Below are positions 16,331 to 23,976 of a stretch of DNA of 64,000 bases, piece by piece. This DNA is from an uncultured Prevotellaceae bacterium (GTDB taxonomy: Bacteria; Bacteroidota; Bacteroidia; Bacteroidales; Bacteroidaceae): contig CAMVKN010000008.1 in assembly GCA_947168045.1 (NCBI GenBank), positions 1-64,000 of the forward strand, read 5' to 3'. The position numbers and the translations under genes are program-made. Numbering within the stretch: the stretch's first letter is position 1; each line of letters starts with the position of its first letter. Under the pieces are notes generated by a model. The model saw nothing but the letters and a program-made list of their open reading frames with translations. It searched no databases and was not told the DNA's origin.

Positions 16331-16546
16331 TTTAAGTTTCGGTAGTTCTGCTTGGTCTTTATTCTCGCGCAGAGTCGCAGAGTTACGCATAAATTCGCTT
16401 TAGAGTGATGCTTTTGAGTTAAGAGTTTTAGGAGGATGCGACCGTTCCGGTCGCCTCTGGGAACTCTTCTCAAGAATTGACACCTCGGCGAAAACATAGT
16501 ATACTCTGCGCCTCTGCGCGAGAATAGAGAGCTTCAGAAACTTGAA
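16331..16546. mobile_element. MITE-like element, copy 1
   Basis: A ~216-bp non-coding unit repeated almost entirely at 50353-50569. Ends TTTAAGTTTC and GAAACTTGAA are imperfect terminal inverted repeats. Subterminal 23-bp segments (16361-16383 and 16503-16525) are inverted copies with one mismatch, and a central palindrome GCGACCGTTCCGGTCGC sits at 16438-16454. No transposase is encoded, so any movement would need a protein in trans. Confidence 0.8.
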
Positions 16547-16581
16547 ATTATGATTGCAAGTCTAATCATATCTCTCATTTG

Positions 16582-17829
16582 TCATCTTTCATTTATCATC
16601 TGATACAGTTGTTCATATTGCCGTGCCACCTTGATGTAGTCGTGGTGCCGGCGTACATAGTCGATGCTCTGCTGCTTGAGCAGGGGCAGACGCTCGGGGT
16701 GCAGCACGAGTTGTTCGAGCTCATGGCGTACGCTCTCCTCGGTGGGCTGCACGTTGACGATGGGTCGCAGCTCTTTCTCGCCCAGGATGTCGTAGTTCTC
16801 CGGCTCTCCTCCGCCGATGACGACGATGCCCTTCGACATGGCCAGCAGGGCGTTCATCGCGGGGGTGTAGCTGTAGAGCTGGTCCATGATGACATCGGCG
16901 CCGTTCATCAGCCGCTGATACTCGTTGAAGGGCAGGCCCTCGGCGACGGTCAGGTGCAGGCGGTCCGGGTAGCGTGCCTCGACGGCCTTGGCGGCGCGGA
17001 GCATGATGTCAGTGCCCTTGTAGACGCTGCGCCCGCGGCTGAGGCCGATGAAAAGGCCCACACCCGAAAGCCCCACCAGCCTCTCCCCCGGCCCCTCCCG
17101 CGGGGGGGAGGGGAGTATATAGTCTTTCCGCTTCATTTCAGCCTTGAGAGTGACTACTCCCCTCCCCCCCGCGGGAGGGGCTGGGGGTGGGGCTGCTGGG
17201 GGGGCTTGGGTAGGTGGGGCTGGTGTGGCTGCTTGGGCTTGGGCTGTATCTATTGGGAAGGGGATGAACGTTGTCTTCTCGGGGAAGTTCGGACGGTAGC
17301 ACACATCGTACTCGTAGAGACCGGTGACGATGGCGTCGCAGTCGGCGGCTATGAACTTGTTCAGCTCGGCCTTCGGCGTGCCTGTCCAGTCGCGGCGGTC
17401 GGTCATGGCAATGTCGTCGGTGCGTAGCTGGTCGCCGATGTTGAAGTCGCTGTAACGCAGAGGACGGCGCTGCACACACTCGTTCACCCAGTAGTAGTCC
17501 ATGCCGAAGGCGCCGAGCACGACACGGCGGTTGTGGCGACGCAGGTAGCGATAGACGGGCATGATGCGCTCGGCCTTCAGCTCAAGGAACATGGGGTTGA
17601 TGAGCTGCACCACGTCGTAGCCCCGCCACCGTGGCAGCAGCGTGGCCACCTTGGCCATGAGCGCCAGTCCGCCGAGCTTGCCCGGGCGGCGGGCCAGGTC
17701 CTGGTCGCGCGGGTAGTCTTTCCAGAAGTCGCCGTTGCTGGCCACGGTCACTTCGTGGCCCAGGTGGCGCAGGCCCTTGGCCAGCGTGTTGTGAACGTTG
17801 CTGTATTCGCCTAAAAGCAGTATTCTCAT
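16582..17829 (-). CDS. glycosyltransferase, GT4-like, with a palindrome insertion
   Basis: 415 residues from ATG 17829, where MRILLLGEYSNVHNTLAKGL begins the first Rossmann strand; the frame is open further upstream but those 14 residues would come from the tandem repeat. The C-terminal half has GT4-like features (YKGTDIMLRAAKAVEARYPD, ADVIMDQLYSYTPAMNALLAMSKGIVVIGGGEPENYD). Between the two domains, about residues 200-255 are Pro/Gly-rich low complexity (PAPPTQAPPAAPPPAPP...), coded by a paired palindrome and flanks. Expected to transfer a sugar in surface polysaccharide synthesis; substrate unknown. First minus-strand gene downstream of the array at 17846. Confidence 0.85.
   Translation of the reverse strand: MRILLLGEYSNVHNTLAKGLRHLGHEVTVASNGDFWKDYPRDQDLARRPGKLGGLALMAKVATLLPRWRGYDVVQLINPMFLELKAERIMPVYRYLRRHNRRVVLGAFGMDYYWVNECVQRRPLRYSDFNIGDQLRTDDIAMTDRRDWTGTPKAELNKFIAADCDAIVTGLYEYDVCYRPNFPEKTTFIPFPIDTAQAQAATPAPPTQAPPAAPPPAPPAGGRGVVTLKAEMKRKDYILPSPPREGPGERLVGLSGVGLFIGLSRGRSVYKGTDIMLRAAKAVEARYPDRLHLTVAEGLPFNEYQRLMNGADVIMDQLYSYTPAMNALLAMSKGIVVIGGGEPENYDILGEKELRPIVNVQPTEESVRHELEQLVLHPERLPLLKQQSIDYVRRHHDYIKVARQYEQLYQMINER
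17092..17180. repeat. paired palindrome inserted in frame in a glycosyltransferase gene
   Basis: Arms 17092-17117 and 17155-17180 are perfect 26-nt inverted copies around a 37-bp spacer, each with an internal CCCGCGGG centre. Flanking Pro-rich coding sequence extends the insertion on both sides. Confidence 0.85.
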
Positions 17830-17845
17830 TGGTCTTTGGTCGTGG

Positions 17846-18020
17846 GGGCCGGGCTTTAAAAGCCCGGGCAATGGACGAAGTCTTTTTTATTGGGCCGGGC
17901 TTTAAAAGCCCGGGCAATGGACGAAGTCTTTTTTCGTGGGCCGGGCTTCGAAAGGCCGGGCTGTGGACGAAGGGGGGCCTGTGTCGGCGGGCTTTAAGGC
18001 CGGGCTGTGGACGAGGTCCT
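17846..18020. repeat. 46-bp palindromic tandem array
   Basis: Four units start at 17846, 17892, 17938 and 17984, an exact 46-bp period. The first two are nearly identical; the last two are diverged. Each unit opens with the palindrome GGGCTTTAAAAGCCC and continues with a GGACGAAG segment. The array fills the 190 bp between two glycosyltransferase genes and runs to the stop codon of the upstream gene. Confidence 0.85.
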
Positions 18021-18991
18021 TACTTGATTAGGGGCAGGGTGCGGATGAGGAGGGTGCGCCCCACTGAGCTGTTGGTCATGCGGCGGAACCAGGTGTACTT
18101 CGTGGTGTAGTCGCGGTCGGGTAGGGGAAAGAGACCCGCCTTGCCCAGCAGGTCTAACTGGCGGTCCAGGTAGTGCCGGCTCTGGGTCAGCACTATCACA
18201 TTATATATATAGTCCATGGTGAGCTGTGCGGTGCGCCGCTGCATGGCCACGCGCTCCTCTGGCGGCATGGTGTCGCTCTTGGCGTGCAGGCTCATCAGCA
18301 CTTCGCGCGCATCGCTGAGCCTGCGCAGACGGCTGCGCATGTCGGTGCGGTTGATGGCCGAGCCAGGACGCTGCCGGTAGTGGTAGGCGCGTGCCGTGGT
18401 GGTGATGACACGCTCGGCCCTGAGCAGCAGCTGTGGCGTGAACTCCTCGTCCTCGCCATAGGCGATGCCCGGCGTGAAACGCAGCGAGCCGAGGATGGAA
18501 CGGCTGAAGATGAAGCCACAGGCCGAGCCGTGTATGTTCTGGCTGCGCAAGAGGGTGGCCCCAGCCCTGGGCGGCTCGTCGTTGTAGATGGTCTTGTTGT
18601 CAGGCTGTTCGCAGAAGTCGAACATCACCATGTCAGCCTTGCCATAGCGCACCAGGTCGAGCACATGCTCATAAGGAGCGCTGACCAGCAGGTCGTCGGC
18701 ATCGACAAACTGTATGAAGTCGCCCTGTGCCAGCAGTAGTCCGGTGTTGCGCGCCACGGCCACACCCTGGTTGCGCTGGCGGAGGTAGATGATGTCGTCG
18801 CGGCAGTCGGCCAGGGCTGCCAGCGGGCTCTCGTCGGAGCCGTCGTCCACGACGATGACCTCGCGCTCAAACCTGCGGAGTGACAGCTGCTGTATGCTCC
18901 CGATACACTTGCGCAGCATGTCGGTGGGCACGTTGCAGGCGGGTATGATGAAGCTAACTAATGGTTTCTTATTGTTCTGTTCAGGTGACAT
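18020..18991 (-). CDS. family 2 glycosyltransferase
   Basis: 323 residues. GT-A fold: VSFIIPACNVPTDMLRKCIGSI opens the nucleotide-sugar domain, followed by EVIVVDDGSDESP, NQGVAVARNTGLLLAQGDFIQFVDADD (the DxD motif), and GSACGFIFSRSIL with EDEEF downstream. No transmembrane helices. Overlaps the next upstream gene by 34 bp on the same strand, so they form one transcription unit. Confidence 0.9.
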   Translation of the reverse strand: MSPEQNNKKPLVSFIIPACNVPTDMLRKCIGSIQQLSLRRFEREVIVVDDGSDESPLAALADCRDDIIYLRQRNQGVAVARNTGLLLAQGDFIQFVDADDLLVSAPYEHVLDLVRYGKADMVMFDFCEQPDNKTIYNDEPPRAGATLLRSQNIHGSACGFIFSRSILGSLRFTPGIAYGEDEEFTPQLLLRAERVITTTARAYHYRQRPGSAINRTDMRSRLRRLSDAREVLMSLHAKSDTMPPEERVAMQRRTAQLTMDYIYNVIVLTQSRHYLDRQLDLLGKAGLFPLPDRDYTTKYTWFRRMTNSSVGRTLLIRTLPLIK

Positions 18992-19848
18992 AACGCTTTC
19001 ATTCCAAAGATGTTAATAACGATGGCTTTCAGCCTTTCTGCCATGGTGAGACCAGCAGCCAGGGGCGACACGCGGCGGCGTGGCAGGCGTGGCTCCTGAC
19101 CCGTGAGACGGCACACGTCGAGCTGTATGTTTGCCACATGCATGTAGTAGCGGTCGTCTAACCACTTCGACACCACGCCGAGATGAGCCTCGAGCAGCTG
19201 TTCCAGCTCGTGACCGGTGGCCTGGGCGGTGATGCCCTTGGGGTTGTCACAGTAGTAGTAAAGCCCCTTGTCGGTCATGCGCACACGGCGAGCCTTGGCT
19301 AACAGCAGTGGCAGCGTGGCCACATCCTCGAAGACGCGGCCCGCGGGGAAGCGCACCCCCTGGAACAGCTCACGGCGGAAGACTTTGTTCCAGGCATAGC
19401 AGTGCTCGTAGCCCCTGGCCTGCAACCAGTACAGCCCCATGTCGGTATAGTCGGCCACGGTCCAGCTGACGCGCTGCTGCCGCTGTGAGCCATAGAAGCG
19501 CCAGAGCGGGAACTCGACCATGTCGGCCCCGTCAGCCACGGCCATGACCTGTGCATAGGTGTCGCGCTCCAGGTGGTCGTCGCTGTCGACAAAGGTCACC
19601 CATTCGCCCTGTGCCACGTCGAGCCCTGCGTTGCGCGCCTGACTCAGTCCGCCGTTCAGCTGGTGGATGACCCTGACGCGCGCGTCGCGCCCTGCCCAGT
19701 CGTCGCAGAGCGCGGGACAGAGGTCAGGCGACCCGTCGTCGACGAGTATCACCTCCATGTCGCCGAAGGTCTGGCCCAGGACGCTCTCCATACAGCGGTC
19801 GAGCGTAGCCTCAGTACGGTATACGGGAATGATGACACTCAGTTTCAT
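18958..19848 (-). CDS. family 2 glycosyltransferase
   Basis: 296 residues from ATG 19848 (MKLSVIIPVYRTEATLDRCM). Contains VILVDDGSPD, NGGLSQARNAGLDVAQGEWVTFVDSDDH (DxD), and an AWNKVFRRELF / FEDVATLPLLLAKA acceptor region. It is the first gene of the leftward half of the polysaccharide cluster; the promoter at 19855-19886 faces the divergent glycosyltransferase at 19962. Confidence 0.9.
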   Translation of the reverse strand: MKLSVIIPVYRTEATLDRCMESVLGQTFGDMEVILVDDGSPDLCPALCDDWAGRDARVRVIHQLNGGLSQARNAGLDVAQGEWVTFVDSDDHLERDTYAQVMAVADGADMVEFPLWRFYGSQRQQRVSWTVADYTDMGLYWLQARGYEHCYAWNKVFRRELFQGVRFPAGRVFEDVATLPLLLAKARRVRMTDKGLYYYCDNPKGITAQATGHELEQLLEAHLGVVSKWLDDRYYMHVANIQLDVCRLTGQEPRLPRRRVSPLAAGLTMAERLKAIVINIFGMKALCHLNRTIRNH

Positions 19849-19854
19849 GGTCTG

Positions 19855-19886
19855 CAAAGGTACATATTGTTTGATGAATTTGCAAA
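19855..19886 (-). promoter_or_regulatory. promoter of the leftward glycosyltransferase operon
   Basis: Minus-strand TTTG (19883-19886) and TACCTTTG (19855-19862), 20-bp spacing. A plus-strand TACTTTTG at 19936-19943 could drive the divergent operon. Confidence 0.65.
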
Positions 19887-19935
19887 CTTTTTCCCATTTT
19901 TTGCAGAATGTAGGCGTAAATCCATTTTTTTATTG

Positions 19936-19943
19936 TACTTTTG
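19936..19943 (+). promoter_or_regulatory. -7 element of the rightward glycosyltransferase operon
   Basis: TACTTTTG, 18 bp before the ATG at 19962. No convincing TTTG at -33. Confidence 0.45.
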
Positions 19944-19961
19944 CATAAAAAATCGCATTGC

Positions 19962-20891
19962 ATGAACCAAAATATATGCACAGTAGCTGTGGTCGTCCCT
20001 GTTTATAATTCAGAAGACACCATTAGTGACTGTATTGACAGCATACGTAACCAGACACACGCCGCCCTACAGATAATAGTTGTTGACGACGGCAGCACCG
20101 ACGGTAGTGGAGGCATCTGCGACGAGAAGGCTTCTGCTGACAGTCGTGTCATCGTCATCCATCAGCAGAACCAGGGGCGTACGGCAGCCCGCTACGCGGG
20201 TGTTGCTGTTGCCAATTGCCATTGGCTGACGTTTGTGGATAGCGACGACACACTTCCCTTGGATGCAATACATCATCTTGTGGCAGTGGCCAATGACGCC
20301 ACTGACATTGTGCTTGGCAACGGTTTCAGCCTGTTAGATGAAAAACGTAGTGTGATACCCTTGGACGAATTCCGTCACCTCGCAGTAAGAGCCGAAGGCA
20401 CCATTGGGGTGCCTTGGGGGAGCCTCTATCGCAGGGGACTGCTCACACATCACCTCTTTGACCTTCCACGCAGCATCATGATGGGGGAGGACTACATCTT
20501 CTGGTTGCGGCTGGTGTTTAGCACGCAGAAGAATGTTCATGTGGTGTATGAGAACGTTTATAATAAGGGGCAGGACCATACCAGCAATAACTTTGTGTGG
20601 ACTGCCGACTACGCTGAGCTCATTCAAGAGTACAGACATAAGGCCATTCCGGCAGATAAATTGGAAGAGTATGAGGCCGACATGCTAAGTGACCGTGTGG
20701 CCAATCTGTTTTCCGTTATTACATGGTGTAAGAGGCAACGCTGGGCCTCAAGTAAATTCCTTAATGACATCTTAGCCGACTCAAACCGTTTAGCCATGCC
20801 GCTCAATGCCAAGCAGAGACTTATGCTGTGGATGCCATCGTTACATTTAAGGCGGTTTTGTGCCAAGATGGCTGTTTTTTTCAAACGCTAG
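19962..20891 (+). CDS. family 2 glycosyltransferase
   Basis: 309 residues from ATG 19962 (MNQNICTVAVVVPVYNSEDT); a TTG start 21 bp earlier is possible but lies on the promoter. Motifs: IIVVDDGSTDGSGGI, NQGRTAARYAGVAVANCHWLTFVDSDDT (DxD), PWGSLYRRGLL, MGEDYIFWLRLV. First gene of a rightward operon with the flippase (36-bp gap) and a third GT2. Confidence 0.88.
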   Translation: MNQNICTVAVVVPVYNSEDTISDCIDSIRNQTHAALQIIVVDDGSTDGSGGICDEKASADSRVIVIHQQNQGRTAARYAGVAVANCHWLTFVDSDDTLPLDAIHHLVAVANDATDIVLGNGFSLLDEKRSVIPLDEFRHLAVRAEGTIGVPWGSLYRRGLLTHHLFDLPRSIMMGEDYIFWLRLVFSTQKNVHVVYENVYNKGQDHTSNNFVWTADYAELIQEYRHKAIPADKLEEYEADMLSDRVANLFSVITWCKRQRWASSKFLNDILADSNRLAMPLNAKQRLMLWMPSLHLRRFCAKMAVFFKR

Positions 20892-20927
20892 AGTAATAAA
20901 CGGCATCTTTTTCCGTTCTTTTTAATA

Positions 20928-22433
20928 ATGAGTAGAAACGACGAGCAAAAGGACTATGGACACATACTGAAGTACACCGGCATCTTCGGTGGCGTGCAGG
21001 GGCTGAACATCCTGATTGGCCTTGTGCGCAACAAGATTGTGGCCTCGCTGCTGGGCCCCAGCGGCATGGGTCTGACGTCGCTGTTCAACAGTACGGTGTC
21101 GTTCCTGTCGCAGGCCACCAACCTGGGCATCTCGTTCAGTGCCGTGCGCCATGTGTCGGAGCTGTTCGACGAGGGCGACGAGGAACGCATCGCCCGCTTT
21201 GTGCAGGTGGTGCGGTCGTGGAGCCTGATGACGGCGCTGATAGGCATGCTGGTGTGCGTGCTGGTAGGTCCGTTGCTGAGCAACTACACCTTCTCGTGGG
21301 GCGACCACACGCTGCACTTCATAGCACTGGCCCCTGCCGTGGGACTGATGGCCATCAGCGGCGGCGAGACGGCCATCCTGAAGGGTGCCCGACAGCTGAA
21401 GTCGCTGGCCGTCATCCAGTTGTGGGCCATCCTGGTGTCACTCATCGTCTCCGTCCCCATCTACTATTTCTTCGGCCAGGCGGGCATCGTGCCCGTCATC
21501 GTGCTCATGGCACTGGCCATGGTGCTGCTCACCATCCGCCATTCCTATCGGCTCTATCCGCTGCGCATCGGGGGCAGTCATGGCGTGCTGGGCGAGGGCA
21601 TGGAGATGGTGCGCCTCGGCGTGGCCTTCGTCATTGCCGGCATCCTGGGCAGCGGCGCCGAGATAGCCATCCGCTCGTTCCTGAACGTCGAAGGCGACCT
21701 CGACGTGGTGGGCTTCTACAATGTGGGCTTCATGATGACGATGACCTATGGCGGCATGGTGTTCTCAGCCATGGAGACCGACTACTTTCCACGGCTGTCG
21801 GCGGTCAACAAGGACGTCGAGGCGTCGAACCTCGTGGTCAACAGACAGATTGAGGTGTCGGTGCTGCTCATCGGCCCCATGCTCGTGGCCATGCTCTTTG
21901 CCACGCCGCTGCTCATCCCCATGCTCTTCACCACTGAGTTCATGCCCGTGGTCGACATGATGCGCTTCACCACCCTGGCCCTCTACCTGCGCGCCATGAA
22001 GCTGCCCGTGGCCTACATGACGCTGGCCCGCGGCGACGGCAAGTCGTACATGCTCATGGAGGGCATCTACGACGTGGTGATGGTTGTCCTGGTCATCTTC
22101 GGCTACAGGTGGTGGGGCATCACCGGCACTGGCATTGCGCTGTTAGGCGTTGCCGTGTTCGACTTCTTCCTCATCAACACCTATACGTTCTTCAGGTACA
22201 GCTATCGTCCCACCACGTCGGTGTTGGTCTATGGCGGACTGCACATTGCATTGGGCATCGTCTCGCTGCTGCTCATCTATCATGTCGGCGGATGGCTCTA
22301 CTGGCTGTCGGCCGCGGTGATGCTGCTGCTGAGCCTGTCGCTGTCGGTGCATGTCATCAGGAAGAAGACCTCGCTGTGGAACAAGCTGAAGGAAAACATC
22401 AAACAGAAATTTGCCGTTCATCGCCATGCCTAA
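20928..22433 (+). CDS. polysaccharide flippase (Wzx-like)
   Basis: 501 residues with about 12-14 hydrophobic helices and the N-terminal signature of O-antigen/lipid-linked oligosaccharide flippases (YTGIFGGVQGLNILIGLVRNKIVASLLGPSGMG, split here as seen). It would move undecaprenyl-linked glycan units across the inner membrane. It overlaps the next glycosyltransferase gene by 8 bp, which fixes coupling between them. No polymerase (Wzy), chain-length protein or initiating sugar-phosphate transferase is present in the window, so the pathway must be completed elsewhere. Confidence 0.88.
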   Translation: MSRNDEQKDYGHILKYTGIFGGVQGLNILIGLVRNKIVASLLGPSGMGLTSLFNSTVSFLSQATNLGISFSAVRHVSELFDEGDEERIARFVQVVRSWSLMTALIGMLVCVLVGPLLSNYTFSWGDHTLHFIALAPAVGLMAISGGETAILKGARQLKSLAVIQLWAILVSLIVSVPIYYFFGQAGIVPVIVLMALAMVLLTIRHSYRLYPLRIGGSHGVLGEGMEMVRLGVAFVIAGILGSGAEIAIRSFLNVEGDLDVVGFYNVGFMMTMTYGGMVFSAMETDYFPRLSAVNKDVEASNLVVNRQIEVSVLLIGPMLVAMLFATPLLIPMLFTTEFMPVVDMMRFTTLALYLRAMKLPVAYMTLARGDGKSYMLMEGIYDVVMVVLVIFGYRWWGITGTGIALLGVAVFDFFLINTYTFFRYSYRPTTSVLVYGGLHIALGIVSLLLIYHVGGWLYWLSAAVMLLLSLSLSVHVIRKKTSLWNKLKENIKQKFAVHRHA

Positions 22434-23412
22434 AGTGTCTGTCCTCATGGCTGTGTATAACGCAGCCCCCTATCTGCACGAAAGCCTTGACTCGCTGCTG
22501 GCCCAGACGCTGGCTGACTTCGAGGTCATCTGCATTGACGACTGCTCGACCGACGACTCGCTTGCCATCCTCAACGACTATGCGCGCCGCGACAGCCGTG
22601 TGGTGGTGGTGCGACAGGAACGCAACCAGGGGCAGGCCCATGCCCGCAACGCCGGGCTGAAGGTGGCCAAGGGCGAGCTGATAGCCTTCCTCGACAGCGA
22701 CGACAGCATGTCGCCCGACTGTCTGGAACAGGCAGTGGCCGTCTTCGACCGCCATCCGCAGGCTGACTGTGTCCTGCTGCATGTGACCATCGTGGAGCAA
22801 GGCACCGGAAAGACCAGCGACTATCCCATGGAGCCCTTCACCGTCATGTCGGGCTATGAGGGCTTCGAGCGCTGCATCGACTGGAGCATACACGGGTGGT
22901 ATGTGGCACGGCGCGAGCTGTACGACCGTTTCCCATACGATGCCACCTGCAAGTCGTACAGCGATGACAACACCACGCGCCAGCACTATTTCCATTCGCG
23001 CGAGGTGCGCTACTGCCAGGGTACCTACTATTACCGCAACTACCCTTACTCCGTGACCCGCAAGGTCTCCGTCAGGCGCTTCGACTACCTGAAGGCCAAC
23101 GAGAGCATGAAGCGCCAGCTGCAGGAGCTGGGCGTGGAGCGGCGCATCATGGAGCAGTATGAGGCCATCCGTGTGCTGGTGCTCGTCGACAGCTACATGG
23201 TGTACCACTGCCACGGCAAGGAGCTGCCCGTGGACGACCGCCGCTTTGCCCTGGGCGAGATGCGGCGTGTGTGGGGCAACATCGACCGCAGTCTGCTGAA
23301 GTCTGACAAGGTGCACAAGTTCGGCTACCGTCTGCTGCCCCGCTGGTGGATGTTCCGCCTGCAGGAGTGGCTCTACTTCACCCTGCGTGGTGCATTGGGG
23401 AAAAACAAATAA
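22426..23412 (+). CDS. family 2 glycosyltransferase
   Basis: 328 residues from ATG 22426 (MPKVSVLMAVYNAAPYLHES), overlapping the flippase stop. Motifs: VICIDDCSTDDSLAIL, NQGQAHARNAGLKVAKGELIAFLDSDDS (DxD), and a WYVARRELYDRFP acceptor segment. The gene ends just before the promoter of the DUF4160 operon. Confidence 0.9.
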   Translation: MPKVSVLMAVYNAAPYLHESLDSLLAQTLADFEVICIDDCSTDDSLAILNDYARRDSRVVVVRQERNQGQAHARNAGLKVAKGELIAFLDSDDSMSPDCLEQAVAVFDRHPQADCVLLHVTIVEQGTGKTSDYPMEPFTVMSGYEGFERCIDWSIHGWYVARRELYDRFPYDATCKSYSDDNTTRQHYFHSREVRYCQGTYYYRNYPYSVTRKVSVRRFDYLKANESMKRQLQELGVERRIMEQYEAIRVLVLVDSYMVYHCHGKELPVDDRRFALGEMRRVWGNIDRSLLKSDKVHKFGYRLLPRWWMFRLQEWLYFTLRGALGKNK

Positions 23413-23421
23413 GGACATTTT

Positions 23422-23452
23422 TTTGCCGTTTGCAATAAATGTTGTATCTTTG
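23422..23452 (+). promoter_or_regulatory. promoter of the DUF4160-DUF2442-uvrD operon
   Basis: TTTG at 23422-23425 and TATCTTTG at 23445-23452, 19-bp spacing. Confidence 0.75.
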
Positions 23453-23507
23453 CGGCGGTGAAACACTTCAGAACTACTTTTACCCTCAATAAGAACAAAT
23501 TAGAACT

Positions 23508-23741
23508 ATGCCAACAATATTTATATTTTTCGGATTCAGATTTCTGTTTTATTCAAACGACCATGAGCCGATTCATGTTCATGTTGTCAAAGACGACTGC
23601 GAAGCGAAATACAACGTGTGTCCCGTTGAACTGGTCTACAATCATGGCTTCAAGAAACAGCATTTAGCCATTATTGAGTCTGTGATAGAAGAAAACATAG
23701 AGGTAATTACTGAAAGGTGGAAAGTATTCTTCAATAAATAA
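23508..23741 (+). CDS. DUF4160 family small protein
   Basis: 77 residues. The pattern MPTIFIFFGFRFLFYSNDHEPIHVHV is the DUF4160 signature (aromatic-rich strand then HEPIHVHV), followed by an acidic/aliphatic C-terminus. No function is established. DUF4160 and DUF2442 genes are often adjacent, and a toxin-antitoxin-like role has been suspected from that arrangement; here the DUF2442 gene follows 7 bp downstream. An overlapping open frame at 23458-23667 is a shadow. Confidence 0.8.
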   Translation: MPTIFIFFGFRFLFYSNDHEPIHVHVVKDDCEAKYNVCPVELVYNHGFKKQHLAIIESVIEENIEVITERWKVFFNK

Positions 23742-23748
23742 GGTGTTT

Positions 23749-23973
23749 ATGAACAGAACAGATATAGCTCGGGTGTGGACAGATGCCACCCATATATACG
23801 CTGAGACACACAATGGCGACAAGGCAAGCTATGCTTTTTCCCAGTGGCCTCGTCTTGCCAGTGCCACGGATGAACAGCGGCAAGATTTCCATCTGTCTTT
23901 TTTTGGCATCCACTGGCCTCAGATAGACGAAGACCTCTGTTTCGAGGGAATGTTTAGGGATGCAAAACTATAG
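23749..23973 (+). CDS. DUF2442 family small protein
   Basis: 74 residues from ATG 23749 (MNRTDIARVWTDATHIYAET); a GTG 6 bp upstream is an alternative start. The pattern F..WPRL..A....R..F..S.FGIHWPQIDEDL is typical of DUF2442. It sits between the DUF4160 gene and uvrD, with only 3 bp before the helicase start, so all three are probably co-transcribed. Confidence 0.8.
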   Translation: MNRTDIARVWTDATHIYAETHNGDKASYAFSQWPRLASATDEQRQDFHLSFFGIHWPQIDEDLCFEGMFRDAKL

Positions 23974-23976
23974 ACA

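Noticed and set aside
17830..17871. 14-residue N-terminal extension of the glycosyltransferase
   Set aside because: The extra residues are translated from the 46-bp repeat; the Rossmann strand begins at ATG 17829.
17846..18020. Possible CRISPR array
   Set aside because: Direct contiguous repeats with no unique spacers and no cas genes.
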